From the NCBI GenBank assembly GCA_030836965.1, contig JAUPLM010000118.1, positions 1 through 6,777 on the forward strand: a DNA stretch of 6,777 bases, in the 5' to 3' direction. This stretch comes from Thermodesulfobacteriota bacterium (GTDB taxonomy: Bacteria; Desulfobacterota; Desulfobacteria; Desulfobacterales; RPRI01). The notes beneath the pieces were generated by a model. That model was not told where the DNA came from. It ran no database searches and worked only from the letters and a program-made list of their open reading frames with translations. Made by a program: the position numbers and the translations under genes. This document shows, piece after piece, positions 6,571 through 6,777 of the stretch. Positions within the stretch are counted from its first letter, which is position 1, and every line of letters begins with the position of its first letter.

Positions 6571-6777
6571 TTATATTCTTGACCTGTAAACGATTTGAAT
6601 TCTAAGATAACTGTGAGAGCTTTGCATAACTAACTAAGAGGCCGGCACACGCAATCGGTTTTACCGTTTTGCAAGATCAAGATTTAAACTTCTTCAACGG
6701 CAGTCCGCCAGAGATCTTTGGCGGACTCCCATAAGAGCTGGTCAGCCTCAGAGTATATAAGACCACGAAGCCGTTAT
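6571..6777. other. Right-edge non-coding region upstream of the glycosyltransferase
   Basis: No convincing gene. On minus, TAGAAT (6604-6599, five of six consensus) could be a -10 box for the glycosyltransferase, with start near 6592, but its -35 partner (TGCAAA at 17 bp) is poor. The inverted copy of the left repeat core (AACTAACTA, 6628-6636) and a 26-nt palindrome (6702-6727) lie here. Two minus-strand frames stay open for about 30 codons across the palindrome (one, 6773-6684, ends in EEV before TAA). Neither has a start codon or a recognisable domain, so they may be remnants or chance. Confidence 0.4.
6702..6727. repeat. 26-nt near-perfect palindrome
   Basis: AGTCCGCCA (6702-6710) and TGGCGGACT (6719-6727) are exact inverted arms. 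The eight bases between include the palindrome AGATCT, so only the flanking G/T pair breaks symmetry, and it would be a G-U wobble in RNA. No T tract follows on either strand, so it is not an ordinary terminator. It resembles the dispersed intergenic palindromes (REP-like) found in many bacterial genomes. Confidence 0.6.

Noticed and set aside
6656..6666. Short hairpin CGGT-TTT-ACCG
   Set aside because: A 4-bp stem with a 3-base loop is within chance expectation for a region this size.

Overview
The window carries two convergent gene blocks separated by one strong hairpin terminator. It looks like a chromosomal segment of a Gram-negative-type bacterium of roughly balanced, slightly AT-rich composition. 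The gene styles (MdlAB/BmrCD-type exporter pair, single HU gene, GT4 glycosyltransferase plus methyltransferase, non-coding repeats between genes) would fit a deltaproteobacterial (Desulfobacterota-like) genome. That placement is inference only, because the window holds no rRNA or phylogenetic marker gene.

Left block, plus strand. About 330 bases with no convincing gene contain a 15-bp direct repeat (11-25 and 193-207), a hairpin at 136-157 and a near-consensus sigma70 promoter (TTGACC, 16 bp, TATAAT). The promoter drives two overlapping genes for the two halves of a heterodimeric ABC exporter. The first half (333-2078) has Asp in place of the Walker B catalytic Glu but a perfect LSGGQ signature. 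The second half (2068-4098) has the catalytic Glu but an altered signature (ISSGE). In the assembled dimer both defects fall in the same ATP site, leaving one degenerate and one active site. The second half also has a roughly 75-residue insert between TM1 and TM2, and a linker between the membrane domain and the ATPase built from eight tandem 9-bp repeats (Asp-Thr-x).

Centre. A perfect 11-bp stem with a T tract (4127-4175) lies between the converging exporter operon and a minus-strand HU gene (4192-4461), and probably serves both strands. HU has its own promoter (TTGACT, 17 bp, TATATA) and a clear ribosome binding site.

Right block, minus strand. A GT4 glycosyltransferase (5323-6570) is followed, with a 20-bp overlap, by a class I SAM-dependent methyltransferase (4626-5342). 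The methyltransferase starts at a TTG behind a good Shine-Dalgarno sequence. The overlap implies co-translation and probably a shared pathway, such as building or modifying a surface or lipid-linked glycan, but no substrate can be read from the sequence. The last 207 bases hold no convincing gene, but contain a 26-nt near-perfect palindrome and an inverted copy of the core of the left-hand repeat.

The most notable items are the asymmetric exporter, its minisatellite linker, and the repeat-like DNA at both edges. I found no CRISPR array, tRNA, transposase or defence system.
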